Origin: Streptomyces sp. M92
GTDB taxonomy: Bacteria > Actinomycetota > Actinomycetes > Streptomycetales > Streptomycetaceae
NCBI RefSeq assembly: GCF_028473745.1
Contig: NZ_CP101137.1
Location: 7,075,501-7,139,500 of the forward strand
Direction: 5' to 3'
DNA: 64,000 nt
Part shown: positions 15,332 to 24,364 of the stretch, piece after piece
Position numbering within the stretch: the stretch's first letter is position 1
Layout of the letters: every line of letters begins with the position of its first letter
Notes under the pieces: model-generated
What the model was told of the DNA's origin: nothing
The model's database searches: none
Seen by the model: only the letters and a program-made list of their open reading frames with translations
Translations under genes and position numbers: made by a program

Positions 15332-16947
15332 TTGAGGTTCCCCTCGTCGTCGGCCGGGGCGTGGGCCGGCTCACTGCTGCTGGTCTGCTGGTGGGCCTGG
15401 GTGATGCCCGGGTACTGCTTGAGGCCCTCCCAGAAGGCGCCGATCCAGTGGCCCGGCGGGAGTTCCTCGGTCTTCTCCGGTTCGGGTTCCGGGGCGGGCG
15501 CCGGGACGCCGTTGCGGGCCCGCTCGGCGGCGAGGCGGGCCTCGCGCTCGGCGTCCTCCCGCTCCCACTTCGCCTGTTCGGCCAGGCGCTGGCTGAGCGG
15601 CATCTTGACCCGGCTGCGGCGCTGCGGGAGGCCGCCCGCCGTCCACTCGGTGACCTCCGGCACGTCGTCCTCGAAGGAGACGCCCGCCGGGATGCGGGGG
15701 CTGGTGGGGCGGCGCTTCTTGGGCTTGCGCTCGGGGCCGGGGAGGGCGTCCGGGCCCGGGGTGGGGATGGAGGTGGCGCCGATGCCGTGGGCGAGGCCGA
15801 CGCCGGGCTCGGTGGTCATCATCTTGCTGGGCACGATGAGGATGGCCCGGACCCCGCCGTACGCCGAGGCGCGCAGCGCGACGTCCATGCCGAACTGGGT
15901 GCACAGCCGGCCGACCACGGACAGGCCCAGGCGCGGGTGCTGGGCGAGGTCCTGCACGTCGGTGCCGCGCTTGGCGTCCTCCAGCAGGCCCTCGATGCGG
16001 GCGCGGGACTCCTCGCTGAGGCTGACGCCGGCGTCCTCGATCTCGATGCAGACGCCGCTCTGCACCTCGGTCGCGGTGACGTGCACCTTGGCGCCGGGCG
16101 GCGAGTAGCGGGTGGCGTTGTCGAGGAGTTCCGCCGCGGCGTGGATGACCGGCTCGACGGCGGTTCCCTTGATGTTGACCTTGGCGATGGAGGCCAGGTT
16201 GATCCGGCCGTACTGCAGGATGCGGGACATCGCGCCGCGCAGCACGCTGTAGAGGGCGACCGGTTCGGGCCACTGCCGTCCGGGGCGGCCGCCACCGATG
16301 ACGGAGATCGAGTCGGCGAGGCGGCCGATCAGCGCGGTGCCGTGGTCGATGCGCAGCAGGTCGTCGAAGACCTCGGGGTTGCGCCCGTGGTCCTCCTCCA
16401 TCTCGCGGAGTTCCTTGTTCTGCTGGTGGACGATGGCCTGGACGCGGCGGGCGATGTCGACGAAGGAGCGCTCGGCGGACTCCCGCATGGAGTCCTCGTG
16501 GTCGACCATCTGGCAGACCATGCGGATCAGCTTGCGCTGGGGCTCGCCGAGTTCGGCGTAGGAGGGGTCCAGCTCACCGATGCGGCGCATCACCTCGGCG
16601 GGCGTGTGGCCCCGGCGCATGAAGTCCAGCGCGTTGGGGATGACTTCGCCGCCGAGCCGGACCATCTCGTCGTAGTGGCTCGCGGCCCGGCGTTCCAGAT
16701 ACGCGCTGCTGCGGGCGTGCTCTTCGCGCATCACCCGCATCTCACGGCCGCGGCGCACCACTTCGGCGCCCGCGAGGCTCACCAGCAGGGTGGCGAGGGC
16801 GCCGCACAGGCCGACGGCGAGCCGGGCCGGTTCCGTCACGAGGGCGACGGCGGCCCCGGTGGCCGCGGCCATCAGTATGGCCGGCAGCAACAGCGTGCGC
16901 GCGTAGGGAAGTTCGCGGCGCCCTGGAGGGGAATCAACACTCACCAT
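15328..16947 (-). CDS. rarA: Conservon sensor histidine kinase-like ATPase (RarA/CvnA9)
   Basis: The 539-residue protein is the first gene of the conservon. It has two membrane segments at about 15-60, a basic helical region (R-R-G-R-E-M-R-V-M-R-E-E-H-A-R), a dimerisation region around 95-230, and a GHKL ATPase domain at about 245-360 with the N box A-A-E-L-L-D-N-A-T-R-Y-S-P-P and I-E-D-A-G-V-S-L. The C-terminal 150 residues are charged, proline-rich and low-complexity. It resembles nitrate/sulphate-sensor-type kinases, but no receiver gene accompanies it; in conservons its partners are the B, C and D proteins. Confidence 0.94.
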   Translation of the reverse strand: MVSVDSPPGRRELPYARTLLLPAILMAAATGAAVALVTEPARLAVGLCGALATLLVSLAGAEVVRRGREMRVMREEHARSSAYLERRAASHYDEMVRLGGEVIPNALDFMRRGHTPAEVMRRIGELDPSYAELGEPQRKLIRMVCQMVDHEDSMRESAERSFVDIARRVQAIVHQQNKELREMEEDHGRNPEVFDDLLRIDHGTALIGRLADSISVIGGGRPGRQWPEPVALYSVLRGAMSRILQYGRINLASIAKVNIKGTAVEPVIHAAAELLDNATRYSPPGAKVHVTATEVQSGVCIEIEDAGVSLSEESRARIEGLLEDAKRGTDVQDLAQHPRLGLSVVGRLCTQFGMDVALRASAYGGVRAILIVPSKMMTTEPGVGLAHGIGATSIPTPGPDALPGPERKPKKRRPTSPRIPAGVSFEDDVPEVTEWTAGGLPQRRSRVKMPLSQRLAEQAKWEREDAEREARLAAERARNGVPAPAPEPEPEKTEELPPGHWIGAFWEGLKQYPGITQAHQQTSSSEPAHAPADDEGNLK

Positions 16948-17225
16948 GTAGGCCCTCTGAAAACGAATCGGCGGGGATGGGGGAGCTTGCGGTGGGGTAT
17001 CTCTGGGAGTTGTCGGGATCTTCGGCGCGTTAGGAACAAACGCGCGATTTCACCTCAACTCGGTGCGCTGCGGGCGAGCTTAGTCCGAGCGGATCATCGC
17101 CGTGTCATATTCAGCAAGCGCCTGAAACGGGCGCGGGGGCTGGAGTAACCTCGGACACATTTGCACGCAGTGGAATCGTTCGAACACAAGCGGTAATTGC
17201 ATGCGGGCGTTCGAAACCCACGCAG
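16948..17225. other. Conservon promoter region
   Basis: About 280 bases upstream of the sensor ATPase gene. It is noticeably richer in A/T (around 16955-17060 and 17100-17200) than its surroundings and should contain the conservon promoter on the minus strand. No gene or clear operator symmetry was seen. Confidence 0.5.
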
Positions 17226-17262
17226 CAGGAAGGCCCGGCGGTGGAACCGCCGGGCCTTCCTG
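17226..17262 (-). terminator. Hairpin terminator of the helicase gene
   Basis: A perfect 17-base stem (17226-17242 with 17246-17262) and 3-base loop start 11 bases beyond the helicase stop. It would separate the helicase/Tat transcript from the conservon promoter. Confidence 0.85.
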
Positions 17263-17272
17263 ACCGCGTGGG

Positions 17273-20080
17273 CTAGCCCACCGACGAGTAGGCGACCACT
17301 CCGCGCAGCAGCCCGTCGACCGCCTTGCGCGCGTTCTTCGGGACCGTCGACCCCTCCCCCGGCGCGGCGGCCGCGACCTGGCCGAGGACGTCGATGACCT
17401 GCTTGCACCAGCGCACGAAGTCGCCGGCCGGCATCTCCGCCTCGCGCAGCACCTCGTCGAGGCCCTTGCCGGAGGCCCACATGTACGCGGCCCAGGCGAA
17501 GCCGAGGTCGGGCTCGCGCTGGCCGACGCCCTCGGTCTGGCGGATCCGGAACTCCTCCTCCAGGGCGTCGAGCCGGCCCCAGATGCGGACGGTCTCGCCG
17601 AGCGCGGCCTTGGCCTTGCCCGAGGGCACCTTGGGGGCCATCGCGTCGTCGGCGACCCGGGACTCGTAGACCAGCGCCGAGACGCAGGCGGCGAGCTCGG
17701 CCGGGGACAGGCCCTCCCAGACGCCCTCGCGCAGGCACTCGCTGGCCAGCAGGTCCAGCTCGCCGTAGAGCCGCGCGAGGCGCTTGCCGTGCTCGGTGAC
17801 CTCGTCGCCGCGCAGGTAGTCCATCTCCGTCAGCAGCGCCACGATCCGGTCGAAGGTGCGGGCGATGGTGTTCGTCCGGCCCTCGATGCGCCGCTCCAGC
17901 TGCGAGGTGTCGCGCAGCAGCCGGTGGTAGCGCTCGGCCCAGCGGGCGTGGTCCTCGCGGTCCTCGCAGCCGTGGCAGGGGTGCGCGCGCAGCGCCTTGC
18001 GCAGCCGGGCGATCTCCCGGTCGTCGGCGGCCTGGGCGCGCTTCTTGCGGGCCCGCTCCGGCGGGATGTGCCCGGCCTTGGTCCGCAGCGCGGAGGCGAG
18101 GTCGCGGCGGGACTGGGGCGAGCGCGGGTTGAAGGACTTCGGGATGCGCATCCGCTCCAGGGCCTCGACCGGCACCGGGAAGTCCATCGACGCGAGCCGC
18201 TTGACCTGCCGCTCGGCGGTGAGCACCAGCGGGCGGGGCCCGTCGTGGTGCTCGAAGCCGCGGTGGCCGTTGGACCGCCCGGCGGGCAGGCCCGGGTCCA
18301 GCACCAGGGCGAGGCCCGCGTACTTGCCGGTCGGCACGTGGATGACGTCGCCCGGCTTCAGCTTCTCCAGCGCCACGGCGGCCTCGGCGCGCCGCTGGTT
18401 GGCGCCCTGCCGGGCCAGTTCGTTCTCCCGGTCCTTCAGCTCGCGGCGCAGCCGCGCGTACTCCTCGAAGTCCCCGAGGTGGCAGGTCATGGAGGCCTTG
18501 TAGCCCTCCAGCCCCTCCTCGTTGCGCTGCACCTGCCGGGAGATGCCGACGACCGACTTGTCCGCCTGGAACTGCGCGAAGGAGGTCTCCAGCAGCTCCC
18601 GCGAGCGGTGCCGGCCGAACTGCTCGACCAGGTTGACCGCCATGTTGTACGACGGCCGGAAGCTGGAGCGCAGCGGGTACGTCCGGGTGCCGGCGAGCCC
18701 CGCGAGGTGTTCGGGGTTCATGCCGCGCTGCCACAGCACCACCGCGTGGCCCTCGACGTCGATGCCGCGCCGGCCGGCCCGGCCGGTGAGCTGGGTGTAC
18801 TCGCCGGGGGTGATGTCGGCGTGCTGCTCGCCGTTCCACTTGACGAGCTTCTCCAGCACCACCGAGCGGGCGGGCATGTTGATGCCGAGGGCGAGGGTCT
18901 CGGTGGCGAAGACGGCCTTGACCAGCCCGCGGACGAAGAGCTCCTCGACGACCTCCTTGAAGGTCGGCAGCATGCCCGCGTGGTGGGCGGCGATGCCCCG
19001 CTCCAGGCCCTCCAGCCACTCGTAGTACCCGAGGACGTGCAGGTCCTCGGTGGGGATGGAGGCGGTGCGCTCCTCGACCAGGGCGCGGACCTTGTGCCGC
19101 GCCTCCTCGTCGTTGAGCCGCAGCCCGGCGTACAGGCACTGCTGCACGGCGGCCTCGCAGGCGGCCCGGCTGAAGATGAAGGTGATCGCGGGCAGCAGTC
19201 CCTCGGCGTCGAGCCGCTCTATGACCTCGGGCCGGCCGGGCGTCCACATGCGCGAGCGCTGTCTGCGCTCCCGCTCGCGGTCGGCCTCCCGCATGTGCCG
19301 GCCGCGCCGCCGGTCCTGGTACGAGGGGCGGCTGGCCTCCAGGCGGGCCATGCGCGTCAGGTCCGGGTTGACGGCCCTCTTGTGACCCTCGCCCTCCTCG
19401 AACAGGTCGTACATCCGGCGCCCGGCCAGCACGTGCTGGAACAGCGGCACGGGCCGGTGCTCGGAGACGATCACCTGGGTGTCGCCGCGCACGGTGTCGA
19501 GCCAGTCGCCGAACTCCTCCGCGTTGGACACGGTGGCCGAGAGTGACACCAGGGTCACGGACTCGGGGAGGTGGATGATCACTTCCTCCCAGACGGCGCC
19601 GCGGAAGCGGTCGGAGAGGTAGTGCACCTCGTCCATGACCACGTACCCGAGGCCCAGGAGGGTCTGCGAGCCCGCGTACAGCATGTTCCGCAGCACCTCG
19701 GTGGTCATCACGACCACCGGGGCGTCGGAGTTCACGCTGTTGTCGCCGGTGAGCAGGCCCACCTTGTCCGCGCCGTAGCGGCGGCACAGGTCGGCGTACT
19801 TCTGGTTCGACAGCGCCTTGATGGGCGTCGTGTAGAAGCACTTCTTGCCCTGCTGGAGGGCGAGGTGGACGGCGAACTCGCCGACGATCGTCTTGCCCGA
19901 ACCGGTGGGCGCGGCCACCAGCACGCCCTTGCCGGTCTCGAGTGCCTGGCAGGCCTCGATCTGGAAGGGGTCGAGGCCGAAGTCGTACATCTCGCGGAAC
20001 GAGGCGAGCGCGGTGGCCTGCTCGACAGCGCGTCGCCGCGCTGCCGCATACCGCTCGGCCGGGGAGAGATCCTCTGTCAT
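17273..20080 (-). CDS. helY: Ski2-like DEAD/DExH-box helicase (HelY)
   Basis: The 935-residue helicase has Walker A (A-A-P-T-G-S-G-K-T) near residue 60, a D-E-V-H box (V-V-M-D-E-V-H-Y-L-S-D-R-F-R-G), the T-E-T-L-A-L-G-I-N-M-P-A and Q-L-T-G-R-A-G-R-R-G motifs of RecA domain 2 at about 390-450, and a C-terminal DSHCT domain with an internal cysteine pair (H-P-C-H-G-C). This is the actinobacterial HelY protein, thought to act on structured RNA or DNA. The ATG at 20080 precedes M-T-E-D-L-S-P; the frame is open 15 codons further without support. In mycobacteria helY also adjoins tatC, tatA and pafBC. Confidence 0.93.
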   Translation of the reverse strand: MTEDLSPAERYAAARRRAVEQATALASFREMYDFGLDPFQIEACQALETGKGVLVAAPTGSGKTIVGEFAVHLALQQGKKCFYTTPIKALSNQKYADLCRRYGADKVGLLTGDNSVNSDAPVVVMTTEVLRNMLYAGSQTLLGLGYVVMDEVHYLSDRFRGAVWEEVIIHLPESVTLVSLSATVSNAEEFGDWLDTVRGDTQVIVSEHRPVPLFQHVLAGRRMYDLFEEGEGHKRAVNPDLTRMARLEASRPSYQDRRRGRHMREADRERERRQRSRMWTPGRPEVIERLDAEGLLPAITFIFSRAACEAAVQQCLYAGLRLNDEEARHKVRALVEERTASIPTEDLHVLGYYEWLEGLERGIAAHHAGMLPTFKEVVEELFVRGLVKAVFATETLALGINMPARSVVLEKLVKWNGEQHADITPGEYTQLTGRAGRRGIDVEGHAVVLWQRGMNPEHLAGLAGTRTYPLRSSFRPSYNMAVNLVEQFGRHRSRELLETSFAQFQADKSVVGISRQVQRNEEGLEGYKASMTCHLGDFEEYARLRRELKDRENELARQGANQRRAEAAVALEKLKPGDVIHVPTGKYAGLALVLDPGLPAGRSNGHRGFEHHDGPRPLVLTAERQVKRLASMDFPVPVEALERMRIPKSFNPRSPQSRRDLASALRTKAGHIPPERARKKRAQAADDREIARLRKALRAHPCHGCEDREDHARWAERYHRLLRDTSQLERRIEGRTNTIARTFDRIVALLTEMDYLRGDEVTEHGKRLARLYGELDLLASECLREGVWEGLSPAELAACVSALVYESRVADDAMAPKVPSGKAKAALGETVRIWGRLDALEEEFRIRQTEGVGQREPDLGFAWAAYMWASGKGLDEVLREAEMPAGDFVRWCKQVIDVLGQVAAAAPGEGSTVPKNARKAVDGLLRGVVAYSSVG

Positions 20081-20195
20081 CGTGCTTTCGAGCGTACCGG
20101 GCCGCACTGACAACAGGACGATCATTATCGGGATCGGCTCCGTGCGGCCCCTCCCGGGGGCGGCGACGCGTGTGCCGTCACCGCCCCGGTGTGCC

Positions 20196-21146
20196 TCAGG
20201 TCACGTCGTCGTAGCCGTTGACCCGGTCCTTCGTGGCCTGCTCGGGCAGGGCGCGGGCGGTGGTCACGGGCTCGATCTCGCCGATGTCCTCGGGCGTGAG
20301 GTCCAGCTCGGACGCCTCGTCGTCGTCGGGCTCGAGGGCCTCGCGACGGCTCCTGCGGCGGTCGTTCAGCAGGGAGATGGAGACCGCGGCGAAGTACAGC
20401 ACCCAGATCGGCCCGGCCAGCATGACCATCGTCAAGGGGTCGGTGCTCGGCGTGGCGATCGCCGCGAACAGCGTGATGCCCATGATCATGGCACGCCACC
20501 AGCCGAGCATCCGCTTGCCGGTCAGCACTCCGGTGAGGTTGAGCATGACCAGCAGCAGGGGCAGTTCGAAGGAGAGGCCGAAGACGATCACCATGCGGGT
20601 GACGAGGTCGAGCAGCTCGTCCAGCGGCAGCAGGTTGTCGACGTTGCTCGGCGTGAACTCGATCAGCACCTTCGCCGAGGTGGGCAGCACCGCGTAGGCG
20701 AAGTAGGCACCGATGAGGAAGAGCGGCGCGCCGGTGGCGACGAACGCGTAGGCGTACTTCTTCTCGCTCTTGTGCAGGCCCGGGGCGACGAACGCCCACA
20801 GCTGGTAGAGCCAGACCGGGGAGGCCAGCACGATGCCGGCCGTCAGGGACACCTTCAGGGCCAGGGTGAAGGGACCGAGCAGACCGTTGAGGGTGATCTG
20901 CGCGCACGGCTCCGAGCCGGCCTCCGACCGGGCCAGCTCCGCGAACGACTTCTCGCAGCCGATCGACTCGAGGATCGGCTCCGTGAGGACGTTGATGATC
21001 TCCTCGTAGAAGAAGGCGGCGACGATCGTGACGGCGACGATGGCCAGCAGGGACTTCGCGAGCCGGTTGCGGAGCTCACGAAGGTGCTCCGCGAGAGGCA
21101 TCCGCCCCTCGGGGTCCCTCTCCTTGTTGCGGGCAGACTTCAGCAA
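20196..21146 (-). CDS. tatC: Sec-independent translocase subunit TatC
   Basis: The 316-residue integral membrane protein has six predicted helices and the TatC signatures M-P-L-A-E-H-L-R-E-L-R-N-R-L near residue 16 (twin-arginine signal recognition) and P-S-T-D-P-L-T-M-V near 245. It recognises RR signal peptides and exports folded proteins with TatA and TatB. The C-terminal 60 residues form a charged acidic cytoplasmic tail. The assigned start is TTG at 21146; an internal ATG at residue 16 is less likely because it would cut into the conserved segment. It follows tatA by 47 bases. Confidence 0.96.
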   Translation of the reverse strand: MLKSARNKERDPEGRMPLAEHLRELRNRLAKSLLAIVAVTIVAAFFYEEIINVLTEPILESIGCEKSFAELARSEAGSEPCAQITLNGLLGPFTLALKVSLTAGIVLASPVWLYQLWAFVAPGLHKSEKKYAYAFVATGAPLFLIGAYFAYAVLPTSAKVLIEFTPSNVDNLLPLDELLDLVTRMVIVFGLSFELPLLLVMLNLTGVLTGKRMLGWWRAMIMGITLFAAIATPSTDPLTMVMLAGPIWVLYFAAVSISLLNDRRRSRREALEPDDDEASELDLTPEDIGEIEPVTTARALPEQATKDRVNGYDDVT

Positions 21147-21193
21147 CCCACGTTCCCATCTCGTGCGGCGGGCCGGAGGTCACCGGCCCTGCG

Positions 21194-21481
21194 TCAGCGC
21201 TTGGTCGTGTCCGTCGGCTCGGTGACCGGCCGGGAGCTGGTCACGTCGCCGGGGGCGGCCTGGATGGTGCGCTTCGCCGCGGACTGCTCGGGGCCCGGCG
21301 GATCGGCCGGAGCGGAGTCGTCGGACTTGCTCTCGCTCTTCATCGCCTTGGCCTCGCTCTTGAGGATGCGGGCGGACTTGCCCAGCGAGCGCGCCATGTC
21401 CGGAAGCTTCTTCGCGCCGAACAGCAGGATGATGACGACGAGGATGAGAATGATCTCGGGGGCGCCGAGCCTTCCGAACAT
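21194..21481 (-). CDS. tatA: Sec-independent translocase subunit TatA
   Basis: The 95-residue protein begins with a single membrane helix (P-E-I-I-L-I-L-V-V-I-I-L-L-F-G) followed by the hallmark F-G-A-K-K-L-P-D-M-A-R-S-L-G-K-S amphipathic helix and a charged, Pro/Ser-rich tail. It oligomerises to form the Tat pore. The ATG at 21481 is preceded by AAGGT. tatC follows on the same strand; tatB is not in the window. Confidence 0.96.
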   Translation of the reverse strand: MFGRLGAPEIILILVVIILLFGAKKLPDMARSLGKSARILKSEAKAMKSESKSDDSAPADPPGPEQSAAKRTIQAAPGDVTSSRPVTEPTDTTKR

Positions 21482-21521
21482 AAGTCTTTACCTTCTCACC
21501 GAGGCGGCTGGGTGGGGGTGC

Positions 21522-21539
21522 TGTCCGACCGGTCGGACA
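21522..21539. promoter_or_regulatory. 18-bp perfect palindrome upstream of tatA
   Basis: A perfect palindrome (tgtccgacc/ggtcggaca) is centred about 50 bases upstream of the tatA start, followed by overlapping cgatcg motifs at 21547-21572. Its dyad symmetry with no loop suits a dimeric repressor (TetR or MerR type) better than a terminator. The regulator is unknown. Confidence 0.5.
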
Positions 21540-21707
21540 CACGTCCGATCGATCGTCTTGTGCAGCGATCGTAACGCTCAGGGGTGAACGTGAGGCAATC
21601 CCCGTGCGTACTCCCGTCCGCGGCCGGGCCTCGTTTTCCGGTCCGCGACGAGCAGCGTACCTTCAGCGACCTGTGACGTGACAGGGCGAAGTGCCCCGGG
21701 ACGCGGG

Positions 21708-21902
21708 TCACAGCGCGTCCACGGCGCGGGTGGCGCTCTCGGTCGCGCGTTCCAGGTCCTCCGCGGCCCGGCTGATGCGGTGGGCCGAGTCCGTCACCTG
21801 CCGCCCCAGGCGCTGGGCCTCCACGAACACCTTCACGGCGAGCACCGCGAGGACGGCGAGAGACACAAAACCCACGGCAACCGCGAACATCGGCCAGAAC
21901 AT
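21708..21902 (-). CDS. Small membrane-anchored protein
   Basis: The 64-residue product has one N-terminal membrane helix (about 4-26) followed by an amphipathic, probably coiled-coil helix of alternating charged and small residues (V-E-A-Q-R-L-G-R-Q-V-T-D-S-A-H-R-I). I do not recognise a named family. It lies 10 bases after the zinc-ribbon protein gene and upstream of tatA, and Tat/Paf clusters of other streptomycetes carry a similar small gene. A membrane scaffold role would be a guess. Confidence 0.7.
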   Translation of the reverse strand: MFWPMFAVAVGFVSLAVLAVLAVKVFVEAQRLGRQVTDSAHRISRAAEDLERATESATRAVDAL

Positions 21903-21912
21903 GACGTCGAGC

Positions 21913-22206
21913 CTAGACCGTGGAGTGCAGCCGGAGGGTCCTGACCCCGCCGCCCGTGAGCAGCTCCACGACCCGCTCCCCCGCCGGCTTGCGAACGGCG
22001 GAGCCGCACTCGGGGCACGTGAACGAGTAGAACGTGGTGCGGCTCGTGGCGCCGATCGCCAGGCGCAGGGCGCTCGCGGCGAGTTCGAACCGGCCGCGGC
22101 AGTCCGGGCAGCCGGCCTTGAACACGACCGGCGGGACGCGTCTCATGCCGGCGAACGCGGTCGCCGCCGTCATGCCCGCCGCACCCGGCCCCACGGAGTC
22201 GCTCAC
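21913..22206 (-). CDS. Zinc-ribbon hypothetical protein
   Basis: The 97-residue product carries two CxxC knuckles, A-G-C-P-D-C-R-G at about 32-38 and F-T-C-P-E-C-G-S at about 63-69, which should form one zinc ribbon. The core between them is hydrophobic. It starts on a GTG that overlaps the pafC stop (GTGA), so it is translated with the PafBC regulator. No enzymatic motif is present; a nucleic-acid or protein-binding role is possible but unproved. Confidence 0.75.
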   Translation of the reverse strand: MSDSVGPGAAGMTAATAFAGMRRVPPVVFKAGCPDCRGRFELAASALRLAIGATSRTTFYSFTCPECGSAVRKPAGERVVELLTGGGVRTLRLHSTV

Positions 22207-23255
22207 AGTTCTCGCTCCCGCCCCTCGCGCTCGTGCCGTCCCTCGCCCGTGCCGCCGGGCATCCCGGCCGCCTCGATCCCGTCGTACGCCGCCAGCGCCT
22301 CGCGGGCCGCCTGCCGGGCGCTGCCGGCGAGCTCCGGCGGCGAGACGATCCGGCCGTCGCGTCCCAGCCGCAGTGCCAGCCGCCGCAGCGAGGCCGGGTC
22401 GGGCGTGCGCAGGGTGATACGCAGTCCGCCGTCGGGGAGTTCATCGGCGCTGTCGTGCGGGTAGTACTCGGCGACCCAGCGTCCGCCGGGGCCGACCTCG
22501 ATCACGACCTCGGGGTCCTCGGCGGCGGGCTGCACCAGCCCCTCCGACAGGTCCCGCAGCTCCACCTCGGGCGGCGCGGACGGCTCGTCCAGGATGCGGA
22601 TCTCGGCGACCCGGTCGAGCCGGAAGGTGCGCCGCGCCTCGGAGCGGCGGCACCAGGCCTCCACGTAGGTGTGGCCGACGCTGACCAGGCGGATGGGGTC
22701 GATCTCGCGTTCGGTGACCTCGTCGCGGGCCGGCGAGTAGTAGCGGATCCACAGGCGGCGGCGCTCGGAGATCGCCCGGTCGACGTCGGCGAAGACACCG
22801 CCCTCGGACTCGAAGGTGACGGACAGCCGCGAGCTGGCGCCCGCGGCCTCGCCGGCCGAGGTCTCCACCTTGGCGGTGGCCCGCAGCAGCGCCTGCCGGT
22901 CGCTCTCCCGCAGCCCCGGCAGGGTCGCCACGGCCCGGGCGGCCACCAGCAGCGCGGTCGCCTCGTCGGCGGCCAGCCGCAGCGGCTCGGCGGCGTCCGC
23001 GCCCAGGGCGGCCGGATTGTGCCACCAGATGCGCTCGCCGTCGGTGTCGATGTCGAGGAGGTCGCCGCCCCGGAAGCTGGTGCCGCACATCGGCAGCACG
23101 TCGAGGTCGGAGACCAGCTCGTCCTCGGTGATGCCGAAGGCGCGCGCCACGTCCTCGACCCTGGCGCCGGGGCGCTCGCGCAGATACGTCACCAAGGACA
23201 GCATCCGCCGGGTCTGGTCGATGGCGTTCACGGGCCTGACCGGTTTGCCTGCCAC
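22203..23255 (-). CDS. pafC: WYL-domain transcriptional regulator PafC
   Basis: The 350-residue protein has an N-terminal winged helix (Q-T-R-R-M-L-S-L-V-T-Y-L-R-E-R-P-G-A-R-V) and a WYL domain at about 150-225 (R-R-L-W-I-R-Y-Y-S-P-A-R-D-E-V-T-E-R-E-I), followed by a WCX tail. With PafB it forms the PafBC regulator, which controls the RecA-independent DNA-damage response in actinobacteria. It starts 18 bases after the pafB stop. Confidence 0.93.
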   Translation of the reverse strand: MAGKPVRPVNAIDQTRRMLSLVTYLRERPGARVEDVARAFGITEDELVSDLDVLPMCGTSFRGGDLLDIDTDGERIWWHNPAALGADAAEPLRLAADEATALLVAARAVATLPGLRESDRQALLRATAKVETSAGEAAGASSRLSVTFESEGGVFADVDRAISERRRLWIRYYSPARDEVTEREIDPIRLVSVGHTYVEAWCRRSEARRTFRLDRVAEIRILDEPSAPPEVELRDLSEGLVQPAAEDPEVVIEVGPGGRWVAEYYPHDSADELPDGGLRITLRTPDPASLRRLALRLGRDGRIVSPPELAGSARQAAREALAAYDGIEAAGMPGGTGEGRHEREGREREL

Positions 23256-23273
23256 TGTGTTGTCCGCTCCCCC

Positions 23274-24227
23274 TCAGCCCTTGGCCACGGCACGCAGCCG
23301 GTCCACCACGTCCGCGCGCAGCTCCGCCGGCTCCAGCACCACCACGTCCGGCCCGAACTCCACCAGCCAGGCGTCCAGACCGTGCCCGTACGGAATCTGC
23401 AACTCGTCCCAGCCGTCACCGAGTTCCCGCACCACGGTCGCCTTCGCCCGAAGGGGGTAGCCGGCGCCCGTGCGCAGCCGGATCAGCGCGGAACGGTCCG
23501 CGGTCTCCCCCGCCCAGCTCGCGACCGTCTCGCGGACGGTGACGACGTCGGGCACGGGCGCGGTGAACCGCGCCCCGCGCGAGCGCACCTTGCCCGTGAT
23601 CCGGGACAGCCTGAAGACCCGCTCCGCCCCGCGGTCCCGGTCGAAGCCGGCCAGGTACCAGTGGCCGCGCCAGCACTCCAGCGCCCACGGCTCCACGTGC
23701 CGGGCCTCGGGCTGGGCGGCGTTGGCCTTGCGGTAGTCGAAGACGACCGGCCGGCGGTCGCGGCAGGCCAGCATCAGCGGCTCGAAGGCCGCCTCGTGCA
23801 CCGGGATACGGGGCTCCAGCGCGCTGTGCGCCTCGTACGGGTCGACGTCCTCGGGCAGTCCGGCCGCGCGCAGCTTCTGCAGGGCGCCGCTGGCGGCACC
23901 GGCGAGCCGGGCCTGCTGCCACACCTTGGCGGCGAGTCCCAGCGCGGCGGCCTCCTCGGCGTCCAGGGTGATGGGCGGCAGACGGTTGCTGTCGCGGCGG
24001 GCCAGGTAGCCGACCTCTCCGTCGAGGCTCTCCACGGTCTCGATGACCAGGCCGAGCTCCCTGAGATCGTCCTTGTCCCGCTCGAACATGCGGTTGAAGG
24101 AGTCGTCGGAGCCCGCCTCCAGGTAGGCCTCGATGGACTGGCGCAGCTCACGCTTGCTGAGTGGCCGCCGCGTCCCCAGCAGACACAGCGCCAGGTTCAT
24201 CAGCCGCTCGGCCTTGGCAATGGCCAT
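23274..24227 (-). CDS. pafB: WYL-domain transcriptional regulator PafB
   Basis: The 317-residue partner of PafC shows an N-terminal winged helix (A-K-A-E-R-L-M-N-L-A-L-C-L-L-G-T-R-R-P-L-S-K-R-E-L-R), a WYL domain at about 145-215 (R-R-P-V-V-F-D-Y-R-K) and the WCX extension. The ATG at 24227, preceded by GGAGAAGGG, gives the usual PafB length. In mycobacteria pafB, pafC and pafA form one operon; here two FKBP genes separate pafB from pafA. Confidence 0.93.
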   Translation of the reverse strand: MAIAKAERLMNLALCLLGTRRPLSKRELRQSIEAYLEAGSDDSFNRMFERDKDDLRELGLVIETVESLDGEVGYLARRDSNRLPPITLDAEEAAALGLAAKVWQQARLAGAASGALQKLRAAGLPEDVDPYEAHSALEPRIPVHEAAFEPLMLACRDRRPVVFDYRKANAAQPEARHVEPWALECWRGHWYLAGFDRDRGAERVFRLSRITGKVRSRGARFTAPVPDVVTVRETVASWAGETADRSALIRLRTGAGYPLRAKATVVRELGDGWDELQIPYGHGLDAWLVEFGPDVVVLEPAELRADVVDRLRAVAKG

Positions 24228-24364
24228 CGACGCCCTTCTCCCTATGGTGCTTACGACGGATGACCGTACCGCCCCGCGGCGGCCCCGCAAAAGCCGAGGG
24301 CCCATGCCCGGACAGGCATGGACCCCAGGTGACCGGCTCTGATCGTTGTCCGCTCGGACTTCGG

